DNA of 64,000 bases from Oscillospiraceae bacterium (GCA_022800755.1 JAAWQX010000001.1:62001-126000); one strand, 5' to 3'; numbered from the stretch's first letter, positions 52,127 to 60,571 are shown. Made by a program: numbers and translations. Notes: generated from the letters alone by a model not told the origin.

Positions 52127-52795
52127 TCAATCCTCCAGCACCCGCAGCCCCGCCACAGCGGAGATGGGCAGGGAAAAGCAAATGGCCCCCGCCGGGGTAC
52201 CCGGGCCGGTACGCTCGGCAATTGCCTTCATAATGGCCGCTTTCTCCCCCGTTTTGGACACAATGAAGATCATTTCCTTCTCATCCGCCAACGACACGCC
52301 GAAAAATTTATTGGCCCGCTTCGCGCCGGTACCTTTCGCGTGCAAAACGGTGCCGCCGCCGGCGCCTGCCGCCCGGGCCGCGTCCATGACCGGGTCCGTG
52401 TGCCCCTCGTTGAGGATGGTCACGATCAATTCATAGTCAAATTTCAGTTCCGGCACGCCGGGACCGGGCACCGCGTTGTCCGTCAAATATGCCAAAGTAC
52501 GTCCTCCTCCTACGCTTTTCACCGGAATGGCCATCATAATGCCGTTTCCGGGAATATCAATGAACAGCTTCCGTTTCGCGTTTTTGATGATCTGCTGGGT
52601 CTGTTCCCCGCCGGCCACGGCGCAGATCACCGCTTTTTCTGTGGCCTCCAGGCCGTACAACAGCAAGTGCTCCTTTTGCGCCGTCCCCTTGCCCAGCAAG
52701 GTCAGCGCCAGCTGCACCTTGTTGGCGTGGAGCAGGGACAGCATCGCTTCGCTCCGGGCGCGGTCCACGATGGAGATGGTAAAGTACAGTTCCAT
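52127..52795 (-). CDS. Tandem P-II-like signalling protein
   Basis: 222 residues made of two P-II/GlnB-like ferredoxin-fold domains. The first spans about 1-108; the second about 115-222 and contains AARAAGAGGGTVLHAKGTGA, which matches the P-II strand/loop pattern G-x-G-GTV-x-AxGTG. The canonical uridylylated T-loop Tyr is not apparent. P-II proteins bind ATP/ADP and 2-oxoglutarate or other effectors and gate partner transporters. The gene starts 1 nt after the DUF1538 gene's stop, so the membrane protein is the likely partner. Confidence 0.82.
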   Translation of the reverse strand: MELYFTISIVDRARSEAMLSLLHANKVQLALTLLGKGTAQKEHLLLYGLEATEKAVICAVAGGEQTQQIIKNAKRKLFIDIPGNGIMMAIPVKSVGGGRTLAYLTDNAVPGPGVPELKFDYELIVTILNEGHTDPVMDAARAAGAGGGTVLHAKGTGAKRANKFFGVSLADEKEMIFIVSKTGEKAAIMKAIAERTGPGTPAGAICFSLPISAVAGLRVLED

Positions 52796-52796
52796 A

Positions 52797-54326
52797 TCAC
52801 GCCACCTCCCAAAGCTCGATGATCTCTTCGTCGCCGAAGTATTCCGCCGCGTCCTCCGCCGCGTGCTTCCGGCTGCGCAGCATGTACACCGCGCCCACCA
52901 CCTGCACGGTGATGAGCGGCATCATCGCCACCAGGGCCACCAGCCCGAACGCGTCGGTCAGCACGCCGCCCCCCAGCGCTTGACAGGCTCCCATGGCCAG
53001 CGGGAGCATGAATGTCGCCGTCATAGGCCCGCTGGCCACGCCGCCGGAGTCAAAGGCGATGGCCGTAAACATGGGCGGCACGAAAAAGGACAGCCCCAGG
53101 GCCAGCACATAGCCCGGAATGAGAAAATACAAAATATTCAGTCCCGTGAGTACCCGCACCATGGCAAGTCCGTTGGCCAGCGCCACGGCGATAGACAATG
53201 CAAACCCCATCACATCTCCCGACACCGCGCCGGCGCTGACTTCCTCCACCTGATGCTGCATGGTATGTACCGCCGGTTCCGCCCGAATAATGAACCAGCC
53301 CATCACCATGGCCAGCGGCACCAGCAGCGCCTGTTTGCCGCCCAAGATGATTTCCCGGCCCAGCACAGCGCCTAAAGGGGAGAATCCTACGTTGACCCCG
53401 GTCATGAACAGCACCAGTCCCAGATACGTGCATACCAATCCGATGATAATGCGCCAGAACGGAAACTTGTTCAGTTTCAGGGACACCACCTGGAATACCA
53501 GGAAAAACGCCGCGATGGGCAGCAGAGACAGGGCCATTTCTCCAAAATAGGTGGGCAGCGCCCGGAGATAGCCTCCGGCGAGTTCCACCGTATCAAGATA
53601 GCTTGCGATATGCGTTTCCGCATACGTGCCGCTGCCGCTGTCGTTGTACAAAAAGCCCAGGGCCATGACCGCCATCACCGGGCCGATGGAGCACAGCGCC
53701 ACCAGACCGAAGCTGTCCGCCTCGGCGTTTTTGTCGCTGCGGATGGCCGCCACACCCACACCCATGGACAAAATGAACGGCACCGTCATCGGCCCGGTGG
53801 TCACGCCGCCGGAATCAAAGGCCACGCTGAGGAAGTCCCTATCCGTGAGGAACGCCAGCACAAACACCACGCCGTAAAAAAACAGCAGCAGCCATCGCAG
53901 TTCCACCCCCAGCAGAATACGCAGCATACACGCCATTAAAAACAGGCCCACGCCTACGCCCACGGTCATGACCAGCACATTAGAATCGATATGCGGCACA
54001 TTCCCCGCCAGCACTTGCAGGTCCGGCTCCGCCACGGTGATGGCGATGCCCAGCACAAAGCTTACGCCCAAAATCAGCCACAGTTTGCGGCTTTTGGTCA
54101 TGCGGGAGCCGATATACGTGCCGATCAGGGACAGGGATTTTTCCGCCCCCGCAGAAAACAACGCCATGCCGAAGATCAGCAACGCCGTCCCGATCAGAAA
54201 CGACAGCATCAGATCCGTCGTCACCGGCACAAGAAAAAAGCACACCACCGCGACGATTCCGGCAATGGGCAGCACAGAGCCAACGGCCTCCCATAATTTT
54301 TCGATCAACAGATTTTTCCCGGACAA
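52797..54326 (-). CDS. DUF1538 integral membrane protein, duplicated
   Basis: 509 residues, about 12-14 membrane segments in two homologous halves. Each half carries the DUF1538 hallmark of a Gly-rich re-entrant-like stretch: VAFDSGGVTTGPMTVPFIL and IAFDSGGVASGPMTATFMLPLA. This repeat strongly suggests a two-fold inverted or direct-repeat transporter; function is not established. The start is TTG (54326) after GGGGGTG. Transcribed with the tandem P-II protein that follows at once. Confidence 0.88.
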   Translation of the reverse strand: MSGKNLLIEKLWEAVGSVLPIAGIVAVVCFFLVPVTTDLMLSFLIGTALLIFGMALFSAGAEKSLSLIGTYIGSRMTKSRKLWLILGVSFVLGIAITVAEPDLQVLAGNVPHIDSNVLVMTVGVGVGLFLMACMLRILLGVELRWLLLFFYGVVFVLAFLTDRDFLSVAFDSGGVTTGPMTVPFILSMGVGVAAIRSDKNAEADSFGLVALCSIGPVMAVMALGFLYNDSGSGTYAETHIASYLDTVELAGGYLRALPTYFGEMALSLLPIAAFFLVFQVVSLKLNKFPFWRIIIGLVCTYLGLVLFMTGVNVGFSPLGAVLGREIILGGKQALLVPLAMVMGWFIIRAEPAVHTMQHQVEEVSAGAVSGDVMGFALSIAVALANGLAMVRVLTGLNILYFLIPGYVLALGLSFFVPPMFTAIAFDSGGVASGPMTATFMLPLAMGACQALGGGVLTDAFGLVALVAMMPLITVQVVGAVYMLRSRKHAAEDAAEYFGDEEIIELWEVA

Positions 54327-54360
54327 TGCCGCACCCCCGCTTCCGAAATGTCTTACCCGG

Positions 54361-54429
54361 ATTATAGCACAAATGCCAAGTCCTGCATAGCCTGGGACAA
54401 ATTGTTTCGAGATTCGTCACGATTTGTCC
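54361..54429. promoter_or_regulatory. Divergent promoter region before the DUF1538 gene
   Basis: On the minus strand an extended -10, TGCTATAAT (54369-54361), serves the DUF1538 gene. An inverted repeat GGACAAAT (54395-54402) / ATTTGTCC (54422-54429) lies between the divergent genes and may bind a regulator. Confidence 0.5.
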
Positions 54430-54481
54430 ATATTTTTTTGATAAACTGTGACAAAAAACAACCACATAAGGAGAGCGATCC

Positions 54482-55159
54482 ATGTACATGACGACCATCG
54501 ACAACCGGCCTCAACTGGTCAGCCGGCTGCGCGGCCACATCGTGGAGGTGCCGGAAGAGGCCCGGGCCGCCAGCGGCATTGTGATCAACGGCCGGCGCAT
54601 CAAAACGCTGATGTTCACCACCGATATCGCCATCATCCGCAACTGCGACGCGGACGCGGTACTGGCTGTCTATCCGTTCACCCCCCAGCAGACCATTTCC
54701 GACGCCATTATCCAGTCCGCGTCTATCCCAGTCTTCTGCGGCGTGGGCGGAGGCACCACCCAGGGCACCCGCACCGCCATGCTGGCCTGGAATGTGGAGG
54801 CCCAGGGCGCTATGGCGGTGGTAGTGAACGCACCCATGAGCAACGAGGACATTTCCCGCATCTATCAGGTGGTGGACATCCCCATCGTTGTCACGGTGCT
54901 CAATGAGCACACGGACATCGGCGCGCGGCTGGCCGCCGGGGCGACCATCCTGAACGTCTCCGCCGCCGAGCGGACCCCGGAGGTCATCCGCAAGATCCGT
55001 CAGGACTACCCCCACGTCCCCATCATCGGCACCGGCGGCCCCACCAGCAAGACCATCCGGGCCACCGTAGAGGCCGGAGCCAACGCCATCAGCTACACCC
55101 CGCCGTCCACAAAGGAACTGTTTTCCACCATGATGGACGACTACCGCACCCGGGATTAA
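54482..55159 (+). CDS. Putative TIM-barrel protein of unknown reaction
   Basis: 225 residues with alternating beta/alpha pattern ending in a phosphate-binding-type loop: VPIIGTGGPTSKTIRATVEAGANAISYTPPS. Other strand ends are VFCGVGGGTTQGTRTAM and IPIVVTVLNEHTDIGARLAAGATILNVSAAE. It recalls small (beta-alpha)8 enzymes such as ThiE/ThiG-like proteins; similar proteins are sometimes just called hydrolases. No specific function can be given. AAGGAG precedes the ATG. Confidence 0.8.
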   Translation: MYMTTIDNRPQLVSRLRGHIVEVPEEARAASGIVINGRRIKTLMFTTDIAIIRNCDADAVLAVYPFTPQQTISDAIIQSASIPVFCGVGGGTTQGTRTAMLAWNVEAQGAMAVVVNAPMSNEDISRIYQVVDIPIVVTVLNEHTDIGARLAAGATILNVSAAERTPEVIRKIRQDYPHVPIIGTGGPTSKTIRATVEAGANAISYTPPSTKELFSTMMDDYRTRD

Positions 55160-55173
55160 CGCCCGCGAAACAA

Positions 55174-55204
55174 AAAACCGCCCGGCTGAGCCGGGCGGTT
55201 TTAC
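55174..55204. terminator. Bidirectional terminator
   Basis: A 13-bp GC-rich stem (55174-55186 / 55190-55202) with a TGA loop between the converging TIM-barrel and 121-residue genes. Confidence 0.9.
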
Positions 55205-55209
55205 GCTTT

Positions 55210-55575
55210 TTACTTCGTCTCTTTCCCCAGGACGCCGCGGTCAAAGCGGCTGTCGGTGCGGGTCTTCAGGTAGCCCAGGGCTTCTTCGATGCAGGCCAGA
55301 GCCTTGGCGTTCTCCTCGCAGGGGAACGGCCCTTTCTGGAAGCCTTTCAGACGGTCGCGGACGATCTCCAGCAGATCATCGTCCCGCAGGCCTACGGGCA
55401 GATTACCCTCCCGCACACCCTGCTGGAAGCGGATATAGCCCATGATAAGCTTATCCTCGGAATCCATCACGGTGTAGAAATGGCAGGCGCCGGATTTATC
55501 GGGGGTGTCGGTGGCGTAAGCATGGTTGAGCAAATGCTCTTTCTGGATCGTATCAAGTTTCCGCATAGAAGTCAT
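55210..55575 (-). CDS. Conserved small protein of unknown function
   Basis: 121 residues, soluble, no signal peptide. Visible stretches are RKLDTIQKEHLLNHAYATD, a central HFYTVMDSEDKLIMGYIRFQQG, and a helical acidic end ENAKALACIEEALGYLKTRTD. Not assigned to a family. AAAGGA precedes ATG 55575. It lies 66 bp after the SDR gene on the same strand and may be cotranscribed with it. Confidence 0.8.
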   Translation of the reverse strand: MTSMRKLDTIQKEHLLNHAYATDTPDKSGACHFYTVMDSEDKLIMGYIRFQQGVREGNLPVGLRDDDLLEIVRDRLKGFQKGPFPCEENAKALACIEEALGYLKTRTDSRFDRGVLGKETK

Positions 55576-55641
55576 AATAATTCGTCCTTTCTGATCGATT
55601 TATTGTTATTATATACTCTTCACTGTTTCCCGGCAAGCCGT

Positions 55642-56442
55642 TTACGGGCGCAGGCCCATGCCGCCTTCCAGGGTCAGGGTCTCGCCGTTCATGTACTTGA
55701 AGTCCTGATGGGCCAGCTGCACGCAGACGCGGCCGATCTCCAGCTCCGTATCGGCGTAGTGGCCGGCGGGCGGCATCTTCACGTTGGCGGCAAAGGCTTC
55801 CGGGAAGTCCCGCTGGAAGTTTTCCAGCTGAGCGGTCCAGGCCAGCGGGCAGATGACGTTTACGTTGATGCCGTCCTTGCCCCACTCGGTAGCCGCCACA
55901 CGGCTCAAGCCGCGGATGCCTTCCTTGGCAGCCGCGTAAGCGCACTGGCCGTAGTTGCCGAACAGTCCCGCGCCGGAAGCGAAATTGATGACGGTACCGC
56001 GGCTCATGGCCAGGTACGGATAGCAAGCTTTCATGTAATAGAAAGCAGCGTACAAGCCGGAATAAATCGCCAGATCAAACTGCTCCGTGGTATGGTCGGC
56101 CAAAGGCACGCCGGAAGCGGACGCCTGGGCGTTATTGATGAGCACCTGGATGCTGCCGAACTTCTCCACAGCTTTCATAACTGTGGCGGTAATGAGTTCC
56201 TCATTGTTCTGGCCCGCGGCTACGTCCGCCTGCAAGGGCAGAACTTCCACACCGTACAGGCGCTCCAGTTCCTCTTTGGCCGCGTCCAGCTTATCCATGT
56301 TGCGGCCTGTGAGCACCAGATTGGCGCCCTCCTTCGCGTAAGCCGTCGCGATGCCATAGCCGATGGAGCCGCAGCGGCCGTCACTCAAAACAGCCCGGCC
56401 GCCGCCGGTGATGATGACTGTTTTACCCGTTAAAAATCCCAT
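55642..56442 (-). CDS. Short-chain dehydrogenase/reductase with atypical cofactor loop
   Basis: 266 residues. Catalytic S156-Y169-K173 are in place (FASGAG; AYAAAK). The cofactor loop is unusual: TGGGRAVLSDGRCGSIGYGIA carries an insertion of about eight residues compared with TGxxxGxG, as in FabI-like or divergent SDRs. NNAG is NNAQ. It ends with the SDR-typical MNGETLTLEGGMGLRP. Similar divergent SDRs occur in gut Clostridia; the substrate is unknown. Its own promoter is upstream. Confidence 0.88.
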   Translation of the reverse strand: MGFLTGKTVIITGGGRAVLSDGRCGSIGYGIATAYAKEGANLVLTGRNMDKLDAAKEELERLYGVEVLPLQADVAAGQNNEELITATVMKAVEKFGSIQVLINNAQASASGVPLADHTTEQFDLAIYSGLYAAFYYMKACYPYLAMSRGTVINFASGAGLFGNYGQCAYAAAKEGIRGLSRVAATEWGKDGINVNVICPLAWTAQLENFQRDFPEAFAANVKMPPAGHYADTELEIGRVCVQLAHQDFKYMNGETLTLEGGMGLRP

Positions 56443-56497
56443 GCTTGATTACCTGCCTTTCTTCATTTTTGACGCTGATATGTTTCCTCGTAGTTCT

Positions 56498-56555
56498 ATG
56501 ATACCACACTTTTCCAATTATGCAATTTAATTTGAATTTTAACGTATATCGTTAA
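56498..56555 (-). promoter_or_regulatory. Promoter and palindrome upstream of the atypical SDR
   Basis: On the minus strand TTGCAT (56525-56520), 16-bp spacer, TATCAT (56503-56498). A perfect palindrome TTAACG-N5-CGTTAA (56539-56555) lies 14 bp upstream of the -35, where an activator would bind. Confidence 0.55.
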
Positions 56556-56629
56556 TTATTTGTGCAACATGTTAGAAATTTGGCTGGTTCGTGACGGTTC
56601 TGACGAACAAATTTCGTCGCGGAAAAACG

Positions 56630-56665
56630 ACAAACCGGACACCCCGTGGGATGCCCGGTTCGCGT
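56630..56665 (-). terminator. Probable terminator of feoB
   Basis: On the minus strand an imperfect GC-rich hairpin (arms ending AACCGG and CCGGTT) is followed by a T-rich stretch, 35-70 bp after the feoB stop. Confidence 0.6.
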
Positions 56666-56699
56666 TATATGGAGAGGTACTATGGAATGGTATCATATT

Positions 56700-58946
56700 T
56701 TATTTGCATCTGCCGCAGGCGGCGCAGGAGCCACCGCAGCCCGACGCTGGTGCGCCCATCTGCGCGGCCCACAACCGGGACTGGGTCCCGTCCACCTCCG
56801 GCGCTTTGCGCAGCAGCAGGTACAGCAGTCCGCCCAGCAAAGCCAGCGCCGCGACCGTCCAGATTCCAAAGGACGCTTCGCCGGTGATAAGGCCGCCAAG
56901 CTGGAATACAATCATAGCGATCACGTAGGCGAACAGGCACATATACCTGATGGCGGCAGCCGTCCACTTGGGGTTGTTCATCTCCCGCTTAATCGCGCCC
57001 ATAGCCGCAAAGCACGGCGCGCACAGGAGATTGAAGATCATAAAGCTGTACGCGGAAACCGCGCCGAAGTCCGCGGCCACCAGCGCCCAGATCGGGCTGG
57101 AATCTTCCATCAGGTCGATCTCCCCAGCGTATTGGTACAGCACGCCGAAGGTGTTGACCACCTCTTCTTTTGCAATGAGGCCGGTAAAGGTCGCCACAGT
57201 GGCTTTCCATGCCATGTCGCCCACCCAGCCCAGGGGGTAGAATATCCACGCCACTGCGTTGCCGATGGCGGCCAACAGCGAAGCGTCGTTATCCTCCACC
57301 GCTTGGAACACGCCGTCCACAAAGCCGTAGCCCTGGAGGAACCACAGGATGACAGAAGACAGCAGAATCACCGTCCCCGCCCGCTTGATGAAGCTCCAGC
57401 CCCGCTCCCAGGTTGCCCGGAACACATTGCCCCAGGCCGGGACGTGATACGCCGGCAGTTCCATGACAAACGGTGCCGGTTCCCCCGCGAAAGCCTTGAA
57501 CTTCTTGAGCATCACGCCGGAGATAATAACCGCCGCAATGCCGATAAAGAACGCCGACACCGCCACCAGGGACGACCCGCCGAAAATCGCGCCCGCAAAC
57601 AGGCCGATAATGGGCATTTTTGCACCGCATGGGATGAAACCGGTGGTCATAATGGTCATTTTCCGGTCACGGTCCTGCTCAATGGTGCGGCTCGCCATGA
57701 TGCCCGGCACGCCGCAGCCGGTGGCCATGAGCATGGGGATGAAACTCTTGCCCGACAGCCCGAAGCGGCGGAAAATCCGGTCCATGATGAACGCCACACG
57801 GGCCATGTAGCCGACGTCCTCCAGCAATGCCAGCAGGAAGCTCAGCACCAAAAGCTGGGGCACAAAGCCCAGCACCGCGCCGACGCCGGCTACAATGCCG
57901 TCCTGGATCAGGCCGTACAGCCAGCTGTCCCCGGCTACGCCCAGCGCCCCCAGAATGCCGTCAAACAAGCCCGGTACCCATTCGCCGAACAGCACGTCAT
58001 TGGCCCAGTCCGTGCCCATGGTGCCGATGGAAAACGGGAAGCCTCCCATGGCGATGGAGTAGATCAGGAACATCACCGCCGCGAAAATGGGCAGGCCCAG
58101 AACACGGTTCGTCACGATGCGGTCGATCTTATCCGAGGTGGTCTCGGAGGTGTTTTTCTTCTTGTAGCACGCGCCGCACAGCCGCGCAATATAGTCATAC
58201 CGGGCGCCAGTAATGATGGATTCACAATCGTCGTCCAACTCCCGCTCGCAGGCGGAGACGTCCTCCTCGATATGCGCCATGACGGCGGCGGAAATGTTCA
58301 GGTCCTCCAGGATTTTCGGGTCACGCTCGAAAATCTTGACCGCGTACCACCGCTGCTGTTCTGGGGGCAGGTCGTGAAGGGCGGCTTCCTCAATGTGGGC
58401 CAGGGTATGTTCAATGGAACCGGAAAATACGTGGGCCGGCTCAAATTTTCCGCCCGACCGGGCGATGGATGCCGCCAAGTCCGCGGCGGCCTTGATGCCA
58501 TCCCCCTTCAAGGCGGAAATCTCCACCGCCTCGCAGCCCAGCGCCTGTTTCAATTTGTCCAGCTTGATGACGTCCCCGTTTTTCCGTACCAGATCCATCA
58601 TGTTCACCGCCAGCACTACCGGGATGCCTACTTCCAAAAGCTGGGTGGTGAGATACAGGTTCCGTTCCAGGTTCGTCCCGTCGATAATGTTTAAGATCAC
58701 GTCCGGCCGCTCATGGGTCAGGTAATTCCGGGTGACGACTTCTTCCAGCGTGTACGGGGACAGGGAATAGACCCCCGGCAGGTCGGCAATGAACACATCT
58801 TTATCCCATTTCAGTCTGCCTTCCTTTTTCTCCACCGTCACGCCGGGCCAGTTGCCCACGTATTGATTCGCCCCGGTGAGGGCGTTGAACAGCGTCGTTT
58901 TGCCGCAGTTGGGATTGCCCGCCAGGGCGATGCGTACTTCGCTCAT
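56700..58946 (-). CDS. feoB: Ferrous iron transporter FeoB
   Basis: 748 residues. N-terminal G domain: GNPNCGKTTLFNAL (G1), DLPGVYSL (G3), NMMD (G4) and SALKGDG (G5); then the GDI-like helical domain to about 270; then the membrane part with two Gate motifs (including MATGCGVPGIMASRT and GFIPCGAKMPIIG with conserved Cys residues). The C-terminal tail is Cys-rich (GCGGSCAACGRC), taking the place of a FeoC-like Fe-S segment. Imports Fe(II) with GTP/NTP hydrolysis. ATGA overlap with feoA. Confidence 0.97.
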   Translation of the reverse strand: MSEVRIALAGNPNCGKTTLFNALTGANQYVGNWPGVTVEKKEGRLKWDKDVFIADLPGVYSLSPYTLEEVVTRNYLTHERPDVILNIIDGTNLERNLYLTTQLLEVGIPVVLAVNMMDLVRKNGDVIKLDKLKQALGCEAVEISALKGDGIKAAADLAASIARSGGKFEPAHVFSGSIEHTLAHIEEAALHDLPPEQQRWYAVKIFERDPKILEDLNISAAVMAHIEEDVSACERELDDDCESIITGARYDYIARLCGACYKKKNTSETTSDKIDRIVTNRVLGLPIFAAVMFLIYSIAMGGFPFSIGTMGTDWANDVLFGEWVPGLFDGILGALGVAGDSWLYGLIQDGIVAGVGAVLGFVPQLLVLSFLLALLEDVGYMARVAFIMDRIFRRFGLSGKSFIPMLMATGCGVPGIMASRTIEQDRDRKMTIMTTGFIPCGAKMPIIGLFAGAIFGGSSLVAVSAFFIGIAAVIISGVMLKKFKAFAGEPAPFVMELPAYHVPAWGNVFRATWERGWSFIKRAGTVILLSSVILWFLQGYGFVDGVFQAVEDNDASLLAAIGNAVAWIFYPLGWVGDMAWKATVATFTGLIAKEEVVNTFGVLYQYAGEIDLMEDSSPIWALVAADFGAVSAYSFMIFNLLCAPCFAAMGAIKREMNNPKWTAAAIRYMCLFAYVIAMIVFQLGGLITGEASFGIWTVAALALLGGLLYLLLRKAPEVDGTQSRLWAAQMGAPASGCGGSCAACGRCK

Positions 58947-59176
58947 GCTACGACCTCCTCTACCTGGATCAGTTCCGCGTCCGCTTTCCGCAGCGTCAGT
59001 TCGTAGCCCCGGACGGTCACTTCCAACGGGTCGCCCAGGGGCGCGACCTTGCGGATGTAAACGCACACGCCCTTGGTGATGCCCATGTCCATGATGCGCC
59101 GCTTGACTACGCTGTCGCCCACAAGCTTCATCACCCGCACGGTCTCGCCGGGCTTTGCCTGTCTGAGTGTTTTCAT
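58943..59176 (-). CDS. feoA: FeoA-domain protein (second copy)
   Basis: 77 residues, SH3-like FeoA fold: ETVRVMKLVGDSVVKRRIMDMGITKGVCVYIRKVAPLGDPLEVTVRGYELTLRK (in part). It is thought to bind and stimulate FeoB. Ends by overlapping the feoB start (ATGA); GAGAGGAG is its SD. Confidence 0.94.
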   Translation of the reverse strand: MKTLRQAKPGETVRVMKLVGDSVVKRRIMDMGITKGVCVYIRKVAPLGDPLEVTVRGYELTLRKADAELIQVEEVVA

Positions 59177-59189
59177 CGCTCTTCTCCTC

Positions 59190-59399
59190 TCAAATGATAA
59201 TGCGCTTGGCCAGTTCACTGCTGACCGCGATCCGCGCGTCTTTGACGCTTACGATCAGGTTTTCTCCGGTCTTGGAAACGACTTTCACCATCGTCCCCGG
59301 CACAAAGCCGAGATTTTCCAAAAACCGCCGGGTCTCTTCCCGTCCGCCCACGCGTTTGATGTATACTTCGTCGCCTGCCGCGGCCATCGCCAATGGCAT
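59190..59399 (-). CDS. feoA: FeoA-domain protein (first copy)
   Basis: 69 residues: PLAMAAAGDEVYIKRVGG, RRFLENLGFVPGTMVKVVSKTGENLIV, DARIAVSSELAKRIII. A second, divergent FeoA copy at the head of the feo operon, as in several Clostridia. The true start is ATG 59399 behind GGAGGTGATT. Four TTAG-N6-CTAA boxes precede it. Confidence 0.93.
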   Translation of the reverse strand: MPLAMAAAGDEVYIKRVGGREETRRFLENLGFVPGTMVKVVSKTGENLIVSVKDARIAVSSELAKRIII

Positions 59400-59422
59400 T
59401 TGAATCACCTCCAACGCCCTTG

Positions 59423-59545
59423 GTAGTTTTTCCTAACGTCATGATATTAGCCTAAACTAACTTTTGTGTCAAGGGGTTCAGAATAGATTTGTTAGGATAA
59501 ACAAACCGCATATGTATTAGTTGTCACCGATTTAGGAATATCTAA
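59423..59545 (-). promoter_or_regulatory. feo promoter with four DtxR-type boxes
   Basis: On the minus strand, TTGACA (59472-59467), 17-bp spacer, TAATAT (59449-59444). Boxes of the form TTAG-N6-CTAA occur at 59447-59460 and 59532-59545 (perfect) and at 59423-59436 and 59492-59505 (7 of 8). The 59447 box fills the spacer and -10. The pattern equals the core of the DtxR operator consensus, so iron-dependent repression is expected; the DtxR/MntR gene at 42.0 kb is the only candidate in the window. Confidence 0.8.
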
Positions 59546-59550
59546 CAACA

Positions 59551-59586
59551 TGATAAAAGAAAACGCCGTGGTGGTCCCACGGCGTT
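59551..59586 (-). terminator. Terminator of the ArsR gene
   Basis: A 10-bp stem (59562-59571 / 59577-59586); on the minus strand TTTTCTTTTA follows. Confidence 0.85.
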
Positions 59587-59602
59587 GCTGTCTTGCGCAA
59601 AT

Positions 59603-59902
59603 TTATTCTTCCGGCTCCAGGATGTGTTCCATGCCGGTGCTTAAAATCGTTTCGATATGTCCGTCGATCAAGCGGTAAAAAATGCTCTTCCCCGCCCGTC
59701 GGCCGGCAACCACGTCCATCTGCTTTAAAAACCGCAGTTGGTGGGACGCGGCGGACTGGCTGATGCCTACCCCCTGGGCGATGTCCCCCACGCACTTCTC
59801 TCCGTCCATGAGCTGGTAGAGCACCTTGACCCGGGTGCAGTCGGAAAAGACGGTGTAAAAATCCGCCAGTTTTTGCAGTAATTCTTCTCTGGGCTGTTCC
59901 AT
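59603..59902 (-). CDS. ArsR/SmtB-family metal-sensing repressor, CzrA type
   Basis: 99 residues. Winged helix CVGDIAQGVGISQSAASHQLRFLKQMDVV. Compared from memory with S. aureus CzrA (D84, H86, H97, H100), the alpha-5 metal site is D80, H82, H93 and E96 in IDGHIETILSTGMEHILE: three of four identical. This predicts a Zn/Co/Cd sensor. A lone Cys37 sits where CadC has its ELCVCD motif, so a CadC-type site is not complete. It is the last gene of the group with the P-type ATPase. Confidence 0.92.
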   Translation of the reverse strand: MEQPREELLQKLADFYTVFSDCTRVKVLYQLMDGEKCVGDIAQGVGISQSAASHQLRFLKQMDVVAGRRAGKSIFYRLIDGHIETILSTGMEHILEPEE

Positions 59903-59971
59903 CGAGCACCGCCTTCTTTTGTAGAACTATGTTTGTATTGTAGCAGTTCCCGCCGGGCTTTGCAAGGCATT

Positions 59972-60553
59972 TTACCGTTTGCGGCCGAAATAGCGGTTCA
60001 CCCGCCGGGAATACGCTTCGTACGCCGGGCCGAAACGCTCTCCCAGGAACGGTTCCTCCACCAGTAGGACCTGCCCGTGGAGCAGTCCCGCAGCGGCCGC
60101 GGACAGCAGCGCCGAGGGCGGGGTGAAAAACAGCAGGGCCATGCCGAGGTACAGCAGGTCGAAGCCCAGAAAGGCGGGGTTGCGGCTGATCCGGTAAATT
60201 CCGTCTGTGACCAGCGCCGTTTCTTCCGATACCGGGACGCCCGCGCGCCAGCTGTCCCCCATGTCGGCCACCGCCAAGGCGAACATGAGCACGCCCGCCG
60301 CGCTGAGGACAGCTCCCGTCAGCCTTGCCCAAACCGGCAGTCCCGGGCCGTCGGAAACGACCGCCCAGACCATTCCCGCCGCCGCGGCCCAATTGCCGGC
60401 GCTGACGGCCAGTTCCAGCCATTTGCCGGGGCCGGACTTCCCACGGCCCAGTTGATTGGTCTTGATTCCCTGCTTTCGCTGGAGGTGCATTTTCCGAAAA
60501 TAACAGGCATAAAACACCGCCAAAAGCGCAAATCCGGTCACTTGGAACGCCAT
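59972..60553 (-). CDS. Isoprenylcysteine carboxyl methyltransferase (ICMT)-like membrane protein
   Basis: 193 residues with about five membrane segments. The C-terminal SAM-binding region of the ICMT/PEMT family is visible: ALVTDGIYRISRNPAFLGFDLLYLG and VEEPFLGERFGPAYEAYSRRVNRYFG. Bacterial members methylate lipids or small molecules; substrate unknown. AAAGGAGG precedes the ATG at 60553. Confidence 0.88.
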   Translation of the reverse strand: MAFQVTGFALLAVFYACYFRKMHLQRKQGIKTNQLGRGKSGPGKWLELAVSAGNWAAAAGMVWAVVSDGPGLPVWARLTGAVLSAAGVLMFALAVADMGDSWRAGVPVSEETALVTDGIYRISRNPAFLGFDLLYLGMALLFFTPPSALLSAAAAGLLHGQVLLVEEPFLGERFGPAYEAYSRRVNRYFGRKR

Positions 60554-60571
60554 CAAGCGTCCTCCTTTTGT

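Noticed and set aside
56560-58694. Plus-strand frames (including one of 682 codons) over feoB
   Set aside because: FeoB motifs are unambiguous on the minus strand; the plus frame is His/Arg-rich shadow.
59603-59902. CadC-type (alpha-3N cysteine) metal site in the ArsR protein
   Set aside because: Only one Cys is present at the ELCVCD position, whereas the alpha-5 CzrA-type ligands are nearly all present.
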